64,000 bases of DNA from Dromiciops gliroides (taxonomy: Eukaryota > Chordata > Mammalia > Microbiotheria > Microbiotheriidae). The notes below the pieces were generated by a model. It was not told the DNA's origin. It searched no databases and saw nothing but the letters and a program-made list of their open reading frames with translations. The stretch lies in the NCBI RefSeq assembly GCF_019393635.1, contig NC_057861.1, positions 741,510,732 through 741,574,731 of the forward strand, in the 5' to 3' direction. Below are positions 44,064 through 55,139 of the stretch, in pieces (positions within the stretch are counted from its first letter, which is position 1; each line of letters begins with the position of its first letter). The position numbers were made by a program, and so were the translations under genes.

Positions 44064-44409
44064 GAAAGAAAATGTGCATCTTTTTCTGCCCCTTGAGTAG
44101 AGCTGCTCTCTGTCAGTTATCTCATTGGAACTTCTCTGTTAGGGGGTAGGTAGCGTGTTTCATCCATCCTCAGGAATCATGGCTGGTTATCATGTCATTC
44201 AGAGTTCTTAAGTCTTTCTGAGCTGTCTTTGCAATGCGTGATTATTGTAGAAATGGTTCTTCTGCTTCTGCTGTCTTCAATCTGCATCTGTTCATCCGAG
44301 TTCACAGGTCTCTCTGAACCGCACATTGCATTATTTCTTACAGCACAATAGTAACCACATTCCCCATTCATTAGGTCTAAAATGCTCATCTAGTCTGAGG
44401 CTTCTTCAG

Positions 44410-44890
44410 AGAGGCCCTGTAGTCCGGCAAACAAGAGTCCTGCATTTGGAGCCGGAACTACAAGGGTTCAAATCCCACATCTGACATTCACTGGCTGTGT
44501 GACAATAGGCAAGTCACCCAAACTCTGATGTGGAAAATGCGGATGATGGCATCTGTAATACCTGCCTACCTGCCAAGGTTGCTACAAGGCAAAAGCGAGG
44601 TGATCTCCGTGAGGGACTCTTCCACACTCATGCTATAGAAACCTCTGCAGTTCCTAGGTCATAGAGTGTGTGACTAGCTACCCTATTCTAGCCAAAGTAC
44701 TCTGAAGCCACTAAAGCGGGCTCAGCCTCAATTTCCTCATCTGGAAAATGGGGATAATAGTAGCACCTACCCCCCAGGGTTGTGAAGGTCAAAGGAGATA
44801 CCGTGTGTATATGTGTATACATGTAGTGCTTTTTTAAAATAGAAAATTGCCATGTAAAATGCTAGCCATTATCATCATGGATATTATTGC
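44410..44890 (+). mobile_element. Two MIR-like SINEs
   Basis: First: acaagggttcaaatcccaca, ggctgtgtgacaataggcaa. Second: cctcaatttcctcatctgga, aaatggggataatagtagc and aaatgctagccattatcatc. Confidence 0.78.
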
Positions 44891-45429
44891 TCTGATCAAG
44901 TTCAACCACAGCTGGGATATATTTTAGGAAGGTTGTTAATAAAATGGAGGACATCCATGGGGGGCGAGCAGGATAGTGAGAGGCCTCAAGGTCATGAGAG
45001 AGGAGGGTGTGTTGAAGGAACTGAAGAGAAGACTGAGGGGGGACATATTAGTCATCTTCACAGAAGTGAGAGAGGGATCGGATCTCCCCCCACTCACCTG
45101 CTGCTCCCATAGGGAAAAGTTGAGGAGAAGTTCACCCCCAAGCCACCCCTCCCTCCCCATCACCCCAAACTTATGGCTTTGTCTCATGGGTGGCAGCCAT
45201 TTTTAGGGCCAGCCCCATTTAGCGTCTGATGGAGAGGGGGGGAGTCACTCTTCAAAAACTTCTCCCCTCCCCACATGCCTAAAAGGCATGAAACTTCTCC
45301 CTAAAAGTCCCATGTTTCTGACTCCTTGAGATTAAGGCATTAATCAATGACCAACCACAGTTCCGGAGAACTGGCGATGAAGAACATCACCCGCCTCCTG
45401 ACAGAGAGGTGATGGACTAAATCTTTAGA

Positions 45430-45515
45430 TTGAGGCACTTAACTAGCTGTGTGACCTTGGGCAAGTCACTTAACCCTCATTGCCCTCAAAAATAAACAAA
45501 ACAAAACAAAAAAAG
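45430..45515 (+). mobile_element. CORE-SINE, strongly 5' truncated
   Basis: Starts inside the CORE (aactagctgtgtgaccttgg) and keeps the A-rich tail. Confidence 0.85.
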
Positions 45516-46157
45516 AACCAATTCAGAGGGGGAAAGAGATGTAGGGAGGGACTGCAGGCTTGGCCAATATGGAAATTTGTTTGTCTGCATCTTTGCTACA
45601 AAGGTTTTTGTTACCCTAGCCCACCCCCAACTTGGAGGAGAGAGAGGAAATAAATTCTTGCTAATAAGAATTTTTCATTGTCATTAAAGTCTTAATAAAT
45701 GTAGGTATGAAGTAAGCCATCAGCATCATAGCATAAATTAGTTTCTCCATTCATCCAGTGAGCTATCAAGACCCTTAGAGAATAAGGCTCAGAATAAGTC
45801 AGTTTTGATGATGCTAATGGCTTGGAAGGGCAAATTCTGGCTTATGGGATAGGGCTGGAAATGAGAGAGGAAGGTCTACTTTGGGGAGCCCTGGGAGCCT
45901 ACGGGAAGCACTGTGGGAGCAGTGAGCATCTAGAGTAGTAGGACAGCAAAAGTCAAAGGAGCCTGCAGTGAAGTCCACTTCACAGGGGGGCTGACCACAG
46001 GCTCACAGGGCCAGAGCTCTAGAGCAAGACAGGCCTTTGCGGGTCATGAAGTCCAAGCTGGCCATTTTGAGAAAGCTGAGGCCCCGGGAAGAGGCGTGAC
46101 TTGCCCAAAGTCTCTCCCCCTGATCTAACGTGCCCTGTTCTCTGTCCCTCTCCTCAG
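45516..46157. other. FAM3D intron end before the anchor exon
   Basis: Mostly unique, with a weak minus-strand MIR (gaaagctgaggccccgggaa) at about 46020-46140. Ends in the acceptor gtccctctcctcag. Confidence 0.4.
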
Positions 46158-46265
46158 CCGTACTACGCATAGTGGCCATTGTTTTTACCCTTCTGGCCAC
46201 GTGGCTCTTTGCCCACACCTATTTCAAGGGAACTGGTAAGACCATCAGCTTGCGAGGCTTCCTGG
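46158..46265 (+). CDS. FAM3D: FAM3D exon: signal-anchor segment
   Basis: 108 nt between tcctcag and gtaagt. With the carried-over G it encodes residues 5-40 and the first base of codon 41. Residues 6-22 (VLRIVAIVFTLLATWLF) are a hydrophobic stretch typical of the FAM3 signal peptide or anchor. They are followed by a polar linker with KTISLRGFL, close to the KTI-L segment of FAM3D. An internal GTAAGA at 46236 could act as an earlier in-frame donor. A weak MIR-like remnant lies just upstream (about 46020-46140). Confidence 0.92.
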
Positions 46266-47531
46266 GTAAGTAACGTCCGTCACCACCGTTTTATTAGCGC
46301 AGAAACCTCAGGGTCGGGGCTGAAAATCTTAAAGGATTGTCATTTGATGAAGTGGCTGCTGCTGCCCAGTCGGGGCTCTACTCCATCACCAGAGTGTCCG
46401 AGCCAGCCCCCAGATAGATTTCCTGGGCTGCTGCTGTCCCAGGGCCAAGCCTGCGGTCCCTCCTTCCCTTCTTAATGAGCCCGACTCTTTTCTTCGTCCC
46501 GAAGGAGGAAAGGTAGCTAAGAGGAAATGGAGAAAGATTTGGAGAGGTGCCACAGATGTAGGGGGTGTTTATCTTTCAGTAAGGGAAAGGGAGAGAAGGA
46601 AAAAATGAGTGAGAAAGAAAATGGAAGAAGGGAGGACGCCAGTCGAAGCCAGAGTTGTAAGGAACCTTTGGTACTTTGCTGGAGGGTGTCTCCCTTTCTC
46701 AGCATTCCTCCCAAGGTCCCATCTCCATGGACCTCCCCCTATGGAGACCACATGAATCTCTCTAGGGGACCAACAATCTCTCCCTGTGCAGCTAGCCCTC
46801 TCACTGTATTCTACCATAACTCCCTCCTTCACACCGTGTCTGATACCCTGCCAGTGACCCACCAAACCCCATATACCACCCCCATCTGCCCCAGATGAAT
46901 GTCAGCTCGATTCCAGGACCTTAAACCCATCCCTTTAACAACCCCTAAATGTGTTAGCCCATTTCTTTGCTGTTTTACATGGTGAGAAAAAAAATTGGAC
47001 CACCTTCCCAAACACCACCCAACGGGAAGTTATTTAATTCATCTTTTCCTTGCCATGTGTGGCCAGTGACATTGTTTAGATGATGCGCAAAGGTCCTATG
47101 GGCCCTACTTCTCTACCGAATGTTGCAGGTTGGTATTGGGGCTGAGGCAGAGTTCTTGGCCACTGATGAGGCCCAAGTAGAGGAAAATGGCTCCAGGGAG
47201 CCCCTTCTGGTCCTGGGAATGATAGGATGAGTCAACAAAAAGGAAGGAAACATGGGATGATGCTTCAAGACCCCTCTGAAGACCCCTGACTTCTCAGACT
47301 GTAGATTAAGCTTATTTCCTCCTTGAGGAGAGAGCTACATCATAGCCCCCTGTTCTCCCGCCGCCCTCCCCCCCCCCCCCATCACTTCACTACTGAGAAA
47401 TTTAGATCTTGGTCTATGGGACTTTGGGCACCTTGGCTCAGGTCATCAGTTCTTTGGTTTTTTAATACATTTTTATTGACATCTCTCCTTTTCCCCATCT
47501 TCGAAACCACTCCCTACATCTCTTTCCCCCT
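46266..47531. other. FAM3D intron, no feature recognised
   Basis: Unique-looking sequence with a C-rich patch (47366-47380). No exon. Confidence 0.35.
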
Positions 47532-47545
47532 CTGAATTGGTTCTT

Positions 47546-47710
47546 TTTTGGTTTGGTTTGGTTTGGTTTGGTTTTGAGGGCAATGAGGGTTAAGTGACTT
47601 GCCCAGGGTCACACAGCTAGTTAAGTGTCAAGTGTCTGAGGCCAGATTTGAACTCAGGTCCTCCTGAATCCAGGGCCAGTACTTCATCCATTGCACCACC
47701 TAGCTGCCCC
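47546..47710 (-). mobile_element. CORE-SINE with TTTGG-repeat tail
   Basis: Minus copy whose tail contains (GGTTT)n, the complement of an AAACC-type tail expansion. Target duplication tgaattggttcttt at 47532-47545 and 47711-47724. Confidence 0.92.
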
Positions 47711-47738
47711 TGAATTGGTTCTTTAAAAATCCATTCCA

Positions 47739-47915
47739 GAGGCAGCTAGGTGGCGCAGTGGATAGAGCACCGGCCCTGGATTCAAAAGGACCTGAGTTCA
47801 AATCCGGCCTCAGACACTTAACACTTACTAGCTAGTAACTTAACTTAACATTTACAAGCTGTGACCCTGGGCAAGTCACTTAACCCAAATTGCCTCACCA
47901 AAAAAAAAAAAATTT
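47739..47915 (+). mobile_element. CORE-SINE with internal duplication
   Basis: Plus copy in which the 'acttactagct' segment is partly repeated (acttactagctagtaactta, acttaacatttacaagctgt), making it about 25 bp longer than its relatives. Target duplication aaatccattcca at 47727-47738 and 47916-47927. Confidence 0.93.
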
Positions 47916-47927
47916 AAATCCATTCCA

Positions 47928-48575
47928 ACCCTCGGCCAATGAGGAGTGGCCACCACCCAGTTGGTACCCATCCTCACTCAGTCACAACCCCCTCCTTCAA
48001 GCAAATGTGAAACAAATCTCATGGAACCATCACCGATCTGAGATTGCTCTCATCACTATGATATCAGTTCAATTCAACATCAATCTTTCCCTCTGAATTT
48101 ATCTGGAACCCCATTTTGTCACAGAACTTCAAGTTAAAGGGAGAGAGTGAAGGGGCTTTTGTTTGAGCTAGGACCCCCAGAAACTGTATCTGGTGTTCTG
48201 ACCTCAGGGAAATTAGAATATGGTACATGAACATGAGGCGGGGAGGCGTATCACAATTAGAGAACAGTTCAGGACCAACCACCACAGAGATCCCAAACAT
48301 AGCAGCTAATGTGAAGCCCCCTTGGGGGCTCATGAGAAGAGTTCGAGGTTGGCTGAGCTGGCTAGGGTGGGCTTCATGGAGGAGCAACACTTGGATTTTT
48401 TAGTCACCTTTTGTGAAATCCTGTGTTTAGACTGCCTGGGCGGGGAGCGGGGGGGAGGGGGCGCTACAAAATAGTGTGGTTTCCCTCAGAACTTCTTTCC
48501 TTCCTCCCCTCAGCTATAGGGCTTTCTTTTCTGTGAGGTAAATTCTAATCACGTCTTCTTTCTCCCTCCATGCAG
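47928..48575. other. FAM3D intron before the microexon
   Basis: No repeat or exon recognised apart from the acceptor tract at 48560-48575. Confidence 0.4.
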
Positions 48576-48599
48576 GTTCTTCCTCAAAGACAACCGAGA
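48576..48599 (+). CDS. FAM3D: FAM3D 24-nt microexon
   Basis: A 24-nt exon between ctccatgcag and gtaagt. With the flanking phase-1 bases it encodes GSSSKTTE (residues 41-48) and the first base of a lysine codon. This is the spacer between the membrane-proximal linker and the first cysteine of the mature domain. Human FAM3D has a similarly short, polar, poorly conserved spacer here. The call rests on the strong splice sites, the exact reading-frame fit and the length. Low sequence complexity makes it less certain than its neighbours. Confidence 0.8.
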
Positions 48600-48617
48600 G
48601 TAAGTAGAACGTTATTT

Positions 48618-48770
48618 TTCTGTATCAATCGGCCAACCAACAAGCACTTATTAATCACCTACTGCATTCAGAAATCCTATACTAAGTACAGAGAAGACAG
48701 AAATTGAACTATTGCTTCTCTCAGGAAGCTTCTGTTCTACAGGAGGAGATAGCACACATATAAATATAGA
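48618..48770 (+). mobile_element. Old dispersed repeat, 5' part
   Basis: gcacttattaatcacctact and caggaagcttctgttctaca follow the 'stretch before a dispersed repeat body' seen also at 35838. The body appears to resume at 49160. Confidence 0.5.
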
Positions 48771-48799
48771 TAGAGGGACGTGAGTGTGCATATACACAC

Positions 48800-49010
48800 A
48801 TTTAGTGAGGGGTGCCGTAGATAAGAGGGCCGGGCCTCGAGGCAGAAAGGCCCACGTTCACATCCAGCCTCGGACACCCTGGGCAAGTTACTACAGCACC
48901 GTCTACCCTGGTGTCCTCGCCTATAAAATGAGGACCCAAAGAGACATTGATTGTAAAGTGCTTTAGCACAGTGCCGGCTCACAGTGAGTAATGTATAAAT
49001 GTTAGGGCGC
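48800..49010 (+). mobile_element. MIR-like SINE
   Basis: ttcacatccagcctcggaca, cctgggcaagttactacagc, ctataaaatgaggacccaaa and agtgagtaatgtataaatgt. The tail leads directly into a trinucleotide array. Confidence 0.8.
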
Positions 49011-49158
49011 GGTAGTAGCGGTAGTAGCGGTAGTAGCGGTAGTAGCGGTGGCAGCGGTGGCAGCGGTGGCAACGGTGGCAGCGGTGGTAGCGGTGGCAGC
49101 GGTGGCAGCGGTGGCAGCGGTAGCAGCGGTAGTAGCAATGGCGGTGGTAGTAGTAGTC
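49011..49158 (+). repeat. (GGTRGYAGC)n trinucleotide-type array
   Basis: About 148 bp of ggtagtagc, ggtggcagc and related units. Ala/Val and Leu/Pro frames across it are artefacts. Confidence 0.95.
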
Positions 49159-49159
49159 T

Positions 49160-49314
49160 ATAGGACAATGTCTTTAGGGAACAATAAGGCGGCATTCAAG
49201 CTGAGTCTCGAAGGCCACCAGACACTTCAAGAGATGACTGAAGAGAGAGAGAGAGAGTCCTCTAGGCAGAGGAGAAGGAAAGTTCAGAGGTTTCCTATGT
49301 ACAAAATAAGTGCA

Positions 49315-49348
<34 letters not shown>

Positions 49349-50240
49349 GTGAACATGAGGTCACTGCAGGGAGGGGGCACTGGTAGTTGGGCCGTGAGGA
49401 GATGCCTTATCCGGGAAGCCTTTGGGCTGAGCTTTGGAGGAAAGGGACATTCTGGGAGGCAGAGATGAGAAGGGAGGGGGTTCCAGGCATGGGGCAGCCT
49501 GTGCCCAAGCACAGGACGGGGAGGCAGTGGCTCTTGTGGCAAACAAGAAAGGCCTTTAGGCTGGGGAGTGGAGCGCATCCAGGGGAACGATGTGCTACTT
49601 ACTGAGGCAACAAAAGGTGTTCCGGAGCCAGGTGGCAGAGAGCTCTGAATGTCTCTGAGAGGTAATAGGGAGCCACGGGAGTTTCTTGAACAGGGGAGAT
49701 CCAGAGGTGTTATCTCAGGCTCAGCTGAGCTGGCATAGGCTGCTCATGATGCGGGGTCTTCCTTTGTGTTCCTTTGGGGTGTAGGAATAGAGGGAATGGA
49801 AGGAGGAAGAATCCCCTCCCCACTCATTGGTCCACCTAGAGAGAAAATCCAGAGAAAGCAGGTGAATAGAAAAATAACAAAAAGATATGAAAGGGGGCAG
49901 CTAGGTGGCCCAGTGGATAGAGCACCGGCCCTGGAGTCAGGAGGACCTGAGTTCAAATCCGGCCTCAGACACTTAACACTTACTAGCTGTGTGACCCTGG
50001 GCAAGTCACTTAACCCCAATTGCCTCACTAAAAAAAAAAAAAAAAGATAGGAAGGGCTTTAAATGCCAGGCTGAGGATGTTGCACTTTATCCTGGCAGCA
50101 ATAGGGAGTGACTGAAGAAGTTTGAGCACGGGAGGGACACGGTCAGATATGTTTTAGGACCCACAATTTGGGAGCCAGATAGAAGGTGGACTGAAGAGGC
50201 TTGAGGCAGGGAGACCAATTAGGAGGCTGCTTCCTCCGGC
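49160..50240 (+). mobile_element. Old dispersed repeat body (family not named), split by a SINE
   Basis: gggaagcctttgggctgagc, gggttccaggcatggggcag, aatagggagccacgggagtt, then after the SINE gggctttaaatgccaggctg, ttgcactttatcctggcagc and aattaggaggctgcttcc. The order matches a common old mammalian repeat also present at 52900-53310. A (CA)n run lies at 49318-49346. Confidence 0.6.
49893..50045 (+). mobile_element. CORE-SINE nested in the old repeat
   Basis: Complete plus copy with A tail. Target duplication aaagatatgaaag / aaagataggaagg. Confidence 0.92.
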
Positions 50241-50589
50241 CAGAGGTGGGGGAGAGGCTGAATTAGCAGCCAAAGGGAGACACACCTGGGCCAACCACCC
50301 AGCCTCAGGCAGGACCCTCTCCAGCTACTGCTTACAGAATGGAGTCTAGCGTGGTGCTCCCTGAAGGGATGCTGGCCCGGGGCTCCCCAGGCAGGGGATG
50401 CCCAGGGGTGCAAGGACGCTGCTTGATGCAAGCAGGGCCGAGAGAAATGCAGGCTTGGAGTCCCACCAGGCCAGATCCTGGACGTCCCTGCCCACCCTCG
50501 TGGGAAGGGCCCAGCCTCACCAGCCCTGGCTCTTTCCATCTGCATGGGCAGAGCCAGCGCCGGCAGCTTCTGAGCACAAAGGTCAGAAA
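50241..50589. other. FAM3D intron, no feature recognised
   Basis: Frames of about 110 codons on both strands, no domain. Confidence 0.3.
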
Positions 50590-50765
50590 ATCAATTCTGG
50601 CAAAGACTGTTTAAGCCGGCACGTTGACACAGGATTTATAAGGCCCAGCTTGCCGCTGATTAGACTCTGGGCAAACTTCACGTTCTCCCCGAGGCCCCGG
50701 AGTAATCCCTTTTCCGGCATCGATGTGATGTTCTTCCCATAATCGGATGAAAGCCGACACGTTGG
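50590..50765. other. Repeat-free intronic segment, possible conserved non-coding DNA
   Basis: gcaaagactgtttaagccgg, cgctgattagactctgggca, tccggcatcgatgtgatgtt. CpGs are retained and no repeat is seen. A candidate intronic enhancer, by inference. Confidence 0.35.
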
Positions 50766-51029
50766 GGAGCGTGCGCAGCTACGCTGGGTCACTGGAAACA
50801 GAAGCCATCAGAAAAGCAGATTCGTGCTGGGCAGAGAAGAGGGGTCTCTGCAGCTTGACCCCCGTCCCAGGACTAATCCTGAAATGGGCTCTTTTGGCTA
50901 CTTCAGTTTCCACCCCTGTCAGACATGGGAAGAAAGGGAGGGCAGGACCGCTTGGCCAAAAATGGTAGGCAGGGCTGGAACCCGATTTCTGTCCCAGAAA
51001 CCGTCAGTGCTGGGGGATCCCAGATTGAG

Positions 51030-51210
51030 AGCTGGGATGGACCCAAGGGGTCACTGAGTCCAGCCCCCTCATTTTACAGGTGAGGAAATGGAAGCCTGAA
51101 GAAGCTAGAAATGACTTGCCCAAGGCCATACGGCTAATAAACATCTTCCTGAGTCTGGATTTGAACCTAGATCGTCCTGACTCCAAGGCTAGTGCTCTGT
51201 CAGATGCTGG
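51030..51210 (-). mobile_element. MIR-like SINE
   Basis: ctcattttacaggtgaggaa, aaatgacttgcccaaggcca and ctggatttgaacctagatcg. Confidence 0.78.
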
Positions 51211-51317
51211 GGCCCAGAGATTAGAAATGAGAAGGAACTCAGGCCTTCCCAGCAGCCCATTGCAGCCTTTGGACAGTTCTCAATACTTAAGCACTTCTTC
51301 CTGATATCAAATGAGAC

Positions 51318-51985
51318 ACCTTCCCTCCCTCCTTCCCTTCCTTCTTCCTTCCTTCGTAACTTCCTTTCTTCCTTCCCTCCCTCCCTTCCTCCCTTCCTTC
51401 CCTCCTTCCTTCCTTGTTTCCTCCCTTCCTTCCTTCCTTCTTTCCTTCCTTCCTTCTTTCCTTCTTTCCTTCCTTCCTTCCTTTCTTCCTTCCCTCACTC
51501 CTTCCTTCCTCCCTCTCTTCCTCCCTCCCTTGCTCCTTCCTTCCCTCCTCCCTTCCTTCCTCCCTCCCTTCCTTCCTTCCCCCCTCCTTCCCTCCCTTCC
51601 TTCCTTCCTTCCTTCCTTCCTTCCTTCCTTCCTTCCTTCCTTCCTTCGTTCCTTCCTTCCTTCCTTCCTTCCTTTCTCTGTCCCTTCCTCCCTCCCTCTT
51701 TCCTTCCCTCCCTTCCTTCCCTCCTCTCTTCCTCCCTCCTTCCTTCCTTCCCTCCCTCCTTGCTTCCTTCCCTCCCTTCTTCCTTCCTTCCTCCCTTCCT
51801 TCCTCCCTTCCTTCCTTCCTTCCTTCCTTCCTTCCTTCCTTCCTTCCTTCCTTCCTTCCCTCCTCCTTCCCTCCCTCCCTTCCTTCCTTCCTTCCTTCCT
51901 CCCTCCTTCCCTTCCTCCCTCCCTCTTTCCTTCCCTCCTCCCTTCCCTCCCTCCTCCCCTCCCTCCCTTCTTCCTTCCTTTCCTT
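51318..51985 (+). repeat. Polypyrimidine (TTCC)n tract in a FAM3D intron
   Basis: About 665 bp of TTCC/TCCC repeats on the + strand, with runs of uninterrupted TTCC at 51597-51670 and 51800-51860. The minus strand is (GGAA)n. Frames of up to 323 codons (Lys/Glu/Gly/Arg or Ser/Phe/Leu/Pro) are artefacts. Confidence 0.97.
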
Positions 51986-52899
51986 TGTAAAGCCAGGCCA
52001 GGCAAGTTGGAAACAAGCCCCTGCGTGTCCTGCTAGATAGACCTGGTGGCCTGACCTTTTTCCATGGCCAAGGACTGCTTGGGCGAGACTGCTCGGACAG
52101 AGGCCTTCTGGGCCTGTCACCAGGCCAGGGCGGCCAAGGCATTTCTGTCTGTGCAGCCACGGTCGCTGAGACAGGCAAAGCCAGGGGAGCTTCAAGGAAA
52201 TGTTACCGATTAGGGGACGGCAGCTGAGGTTAATTAGTCTTGACATTGTACTTGGCAAAGGGCCTTCTAGTCACTTTGCTCAGCGGGACTCAGAGCAGGG
52301 ACCAGGGATGGTTTAGTAAATACCATTTTTCAGGGAGGGGAGGAGAGAAGGCCAAGCCAGCCCTGCTGCAGGTTAGATGACGAAGCCCCTCAGGGTCCCC
52401 CAACAAACGTCCTCTCCCCACCCCCACCCCACCATGTTCCAGCTCTCATTTCTGCCCTGAGGCTGAACCTGAGTCAAGAAGGATCAGGATTGGAGAGTCT
52501 GGGAAGGGGAGGTTTCTAGAATCTACCCCAACGAGCATCATTGAGAGGTGGTCAGAGTTGTTCCAGACATTGTGCTCAGCCCGGAGACAAAAACAACAGC
52601 CCCTGACCTCAGGGAGCTTACGTTCCACTGGGGTTTGGAACAGAGATAAATACATGCAGGATGGTTTGAGGGAAGAGTCAGCATAAGCACCCGGTCGGGG
52701 CTTCTTCTCCTTGGCTGTGTCACAGACCCCTAGGGCAGTCTGAGGAAGCCTGTGGAGTCCTCAGAATCCTGTCTTTAAGAACGTAAAATGCAATACACAG
52801 GATTACAGACAAAAATAATTCTACAGATAGAAAGATGCACAGACCCTCTGAAATCTACCCACCAGTCCTTTGGGGGTTCATGGACCCAGGTGAAGGGCC
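51986..52899. other. FAM3D intron, no feature recognised
   Basis: Mostly unique. An L2/MIR-type piece (acattgtgctcagcccggag) occurs near 52566. Confidence 0.35.
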
Positions 52900-53310
52900 C
52901 TTGAGCCAGCAGGATCAAGCAGGGTATGTAAAAATGGCATGTGAGCCGAGCCTTGAAGAAAGTCTGGGATCATAAGAGGGCAGGAGGAGGGGAGGGTGCA
53001 TTTCAAGCAGGGGTCGGCCTGCAAAGGCACGGAAGTGGGAGATGAAGGCCAAATCTAGGGAAGAGAAAATGGGCTGGTTGGCATATGGAAGCAGCACATC
53101 CATGGCTGGAAGCTGGAACTGACTGGGAAGGGCTTTCACTGACAAGCCAAGCAGTGTGTATTTTATCCTAGGGAGCCCTTGATGGTTTTTGAGCTGGAGA
53201 GGGATGTGATCAAACTTGGGCTTTAGGAAGCTCTGTGGGGAATGTTTGGGGAGGGGAGAGAAGAGAAGCTAGGAGCCCAATTAGGAGGCTCTTCTAGTGT
53301 CCAGCAGAGA
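52900..53310 (+). mobile_element. Old dispersed repeat body (family not named)
   Basis: gtgagccgagccttgaagaa, gggaagggctttcactgaca, ttttatcctagggagccctt, gagggatgtgatcaaacttg and caattaggaggctcttctag. Confidence 0.6.
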
Positions 53311-53589
53311 GGTGATCGGAGCCTGATCTGGGGCAGGGGCCGTGTGAATGGAGAGAAGGGGATGGATGTGAGAGAGGTCTACTTCTTTGGGGAGAATCAG
53401 TGACTCAGTAACTGACTGGCTACTTGATGTGAGGGACACCTCATCTACTTCATGCCAGACTCCCCTCTCCTTTTCAGCATCCCTTTGTCGGGAACCAAGA
53501 GCTCACTAACACAGCGGCCCACTTACTATACTAATGGGGATACCTTGTATCTGTGTTGTGTTGTGCCTTCAAGTCTTCCAGTTTCCACA

Positions 53590-53760
53590 TACCACATGAT
53601 ACCAGGGAAAGAACCCTGGTTTCAAAGTCGGGAGACCCAGGTTCTAATCCTGCCCTCGTCACTCTGTGTGACCTTGGACGAGTCACTTGAACCTCAGTAA
53701 AAGGAGAGAGTTGAGCCAGATGATCTTCAAGACCTTTTTTTAGCACTAAGAGCCCATTGC
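53590..53760 (+). mobile_element. MIR-like SINE fragment
   Basis: ggttctaatcctgccctcgt, gtgtgaccttggacgagtca. Confidence 0.65.
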
Positions 53761-53804
53761 TTTATTCATACTTGGGTCTTAAAATGAAAAATAAATAGGA
53801 TAGA

Positions 53805-54380
53805 GGTTATTATCCCCAATTTATGGATGAGAAAGTTGAGGGTCAGAAATGTGGTAGCCTGGCCAAGGTCACTCAGTCACAGAGGGAGAGAGCTGGGACT
53901 GGAACCCAGGGTTTCTGATGTCGAGTCTAATGTGCTTCTCCTTGTTCTGCTGTTGGGAGGTGGAGGAGAGACTGAAGGGAAGTCCAGGACAAAGGACAGT
54001 AGACAGGTCATTTTAGGTCTCTGACACCTCTTCCTGATGCCCTCCCCCCCCCCTCGTCCATTCCCAGCCCCCCCAACCTGGAATTACTTCCTATTTATTT
54101 TGTATTGACTCATCCATGTCTGTGTAAGCTCCCTGAAGGCAGGCCTTATTTTCATTCTTGTCTATGTATGCAGAAGCCAGCATGGTGCCTCTAGATGAGG
54201 AGAATCCCTCTACCAAAGCAGGTGGCACCTCATCTGTGACCTTGAGTCTTAGGGAGCTGCCTAGGGCACCAAGAGATTAGGAGTACCCAGGGTCACACAG
54301 CCAGGATGGATCCAGGATAGGAAAACTTGAACCCAGATCTTCCTGGCACTAGCCACTGGACCATGAAACAAGTCATTCTC
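53805..54380 (-). mobile_element. MIR/L2-like debris
   Basis: tatccccaatttatggatga with aaggtcactcagtcacagag (minus MIR); 54105-54195 is an L2-like 3' end on +; 54240-54370 is another minus MIR (gtacccagggtcacacagcc). Confidence 0.6.
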
Positions 54381-55139
54381 ATCACCATTGACTCTCCTCT
54401 TGTGCTTTTCCCATTGTTGAATACCCAGCAGGTGTTAAATAAATGTTTGTTGGGTGGAGGCTGATTGGAATGTTAGCTTTTCAGCCCAATTTTAACCCAG
54501 AAAAGTCTGTCAGCAAATGTGACAGAGTCAGGTGGTGATGCTGAGAGGGCCAGGGACAAGGCAGGGCCGTCCCCTGGGCGTTCTAGCCAGTTGGGGAAGA
54601 GGAGATGGGCAGAGGAGGCAGGAGGGTCTGAGCAAGGGTGAAGGCAGAGGGAGCCGGGAGCCAAGGGGCAGGACCTTCACTTGACTCGAGTTTACTGTAG
54701 AGAGACGTTTTCCATTTTAATTTTTCTCAAGGGGGAAACTGGGAGGAGTTGTCCTTCTTGCCCCATCCCGTGCCCCAGAGCAGCTTGGGGGCTTCCCAGC
54801 TCCTTTTCCCCTTCTCTTCTGACCGTGGAAAAAAAGCCACATCACCAGTAACTGGGAACCAGTTAAAGGCGGGCCCTGTTAACAATTAACCGTAAACAAC
54901 CAACATTTGGGTATTCTGGGCACCCTGATGGGGGCGGGGCGGGAATCCTGCTGGGCTTGTCTTGCTCAGGCTCAGCCTTTGGTGGAAACCGGGTCAGAAA
55001 GGCTGAGGTTCAGAAGGTTTGCTTTGCCTTGGGGAGTCAATAAGCCCTTTTCATATGCATTTATATATCTAGACATATGTATAATATCATTCTACATAAC
55101 ATTACATGTGGGAGTATGTGCATATATACATGTAGGTGG
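54381..55139. other. FAM3D intron, no feature recognised
   Basis: A MIR/L2 tail piece (gttaaataaatgtttgttgg) lies at 54433. The rest is unique. Confidence 0.35.

Noticed and set aside
51287..52258. Longest open frame of the window (323 codons, Lys/Glu/Gly/Arg-rich, minus strand)
   Set aside because: Product of the (GGAA)n array. No start context, domain or splice structure.
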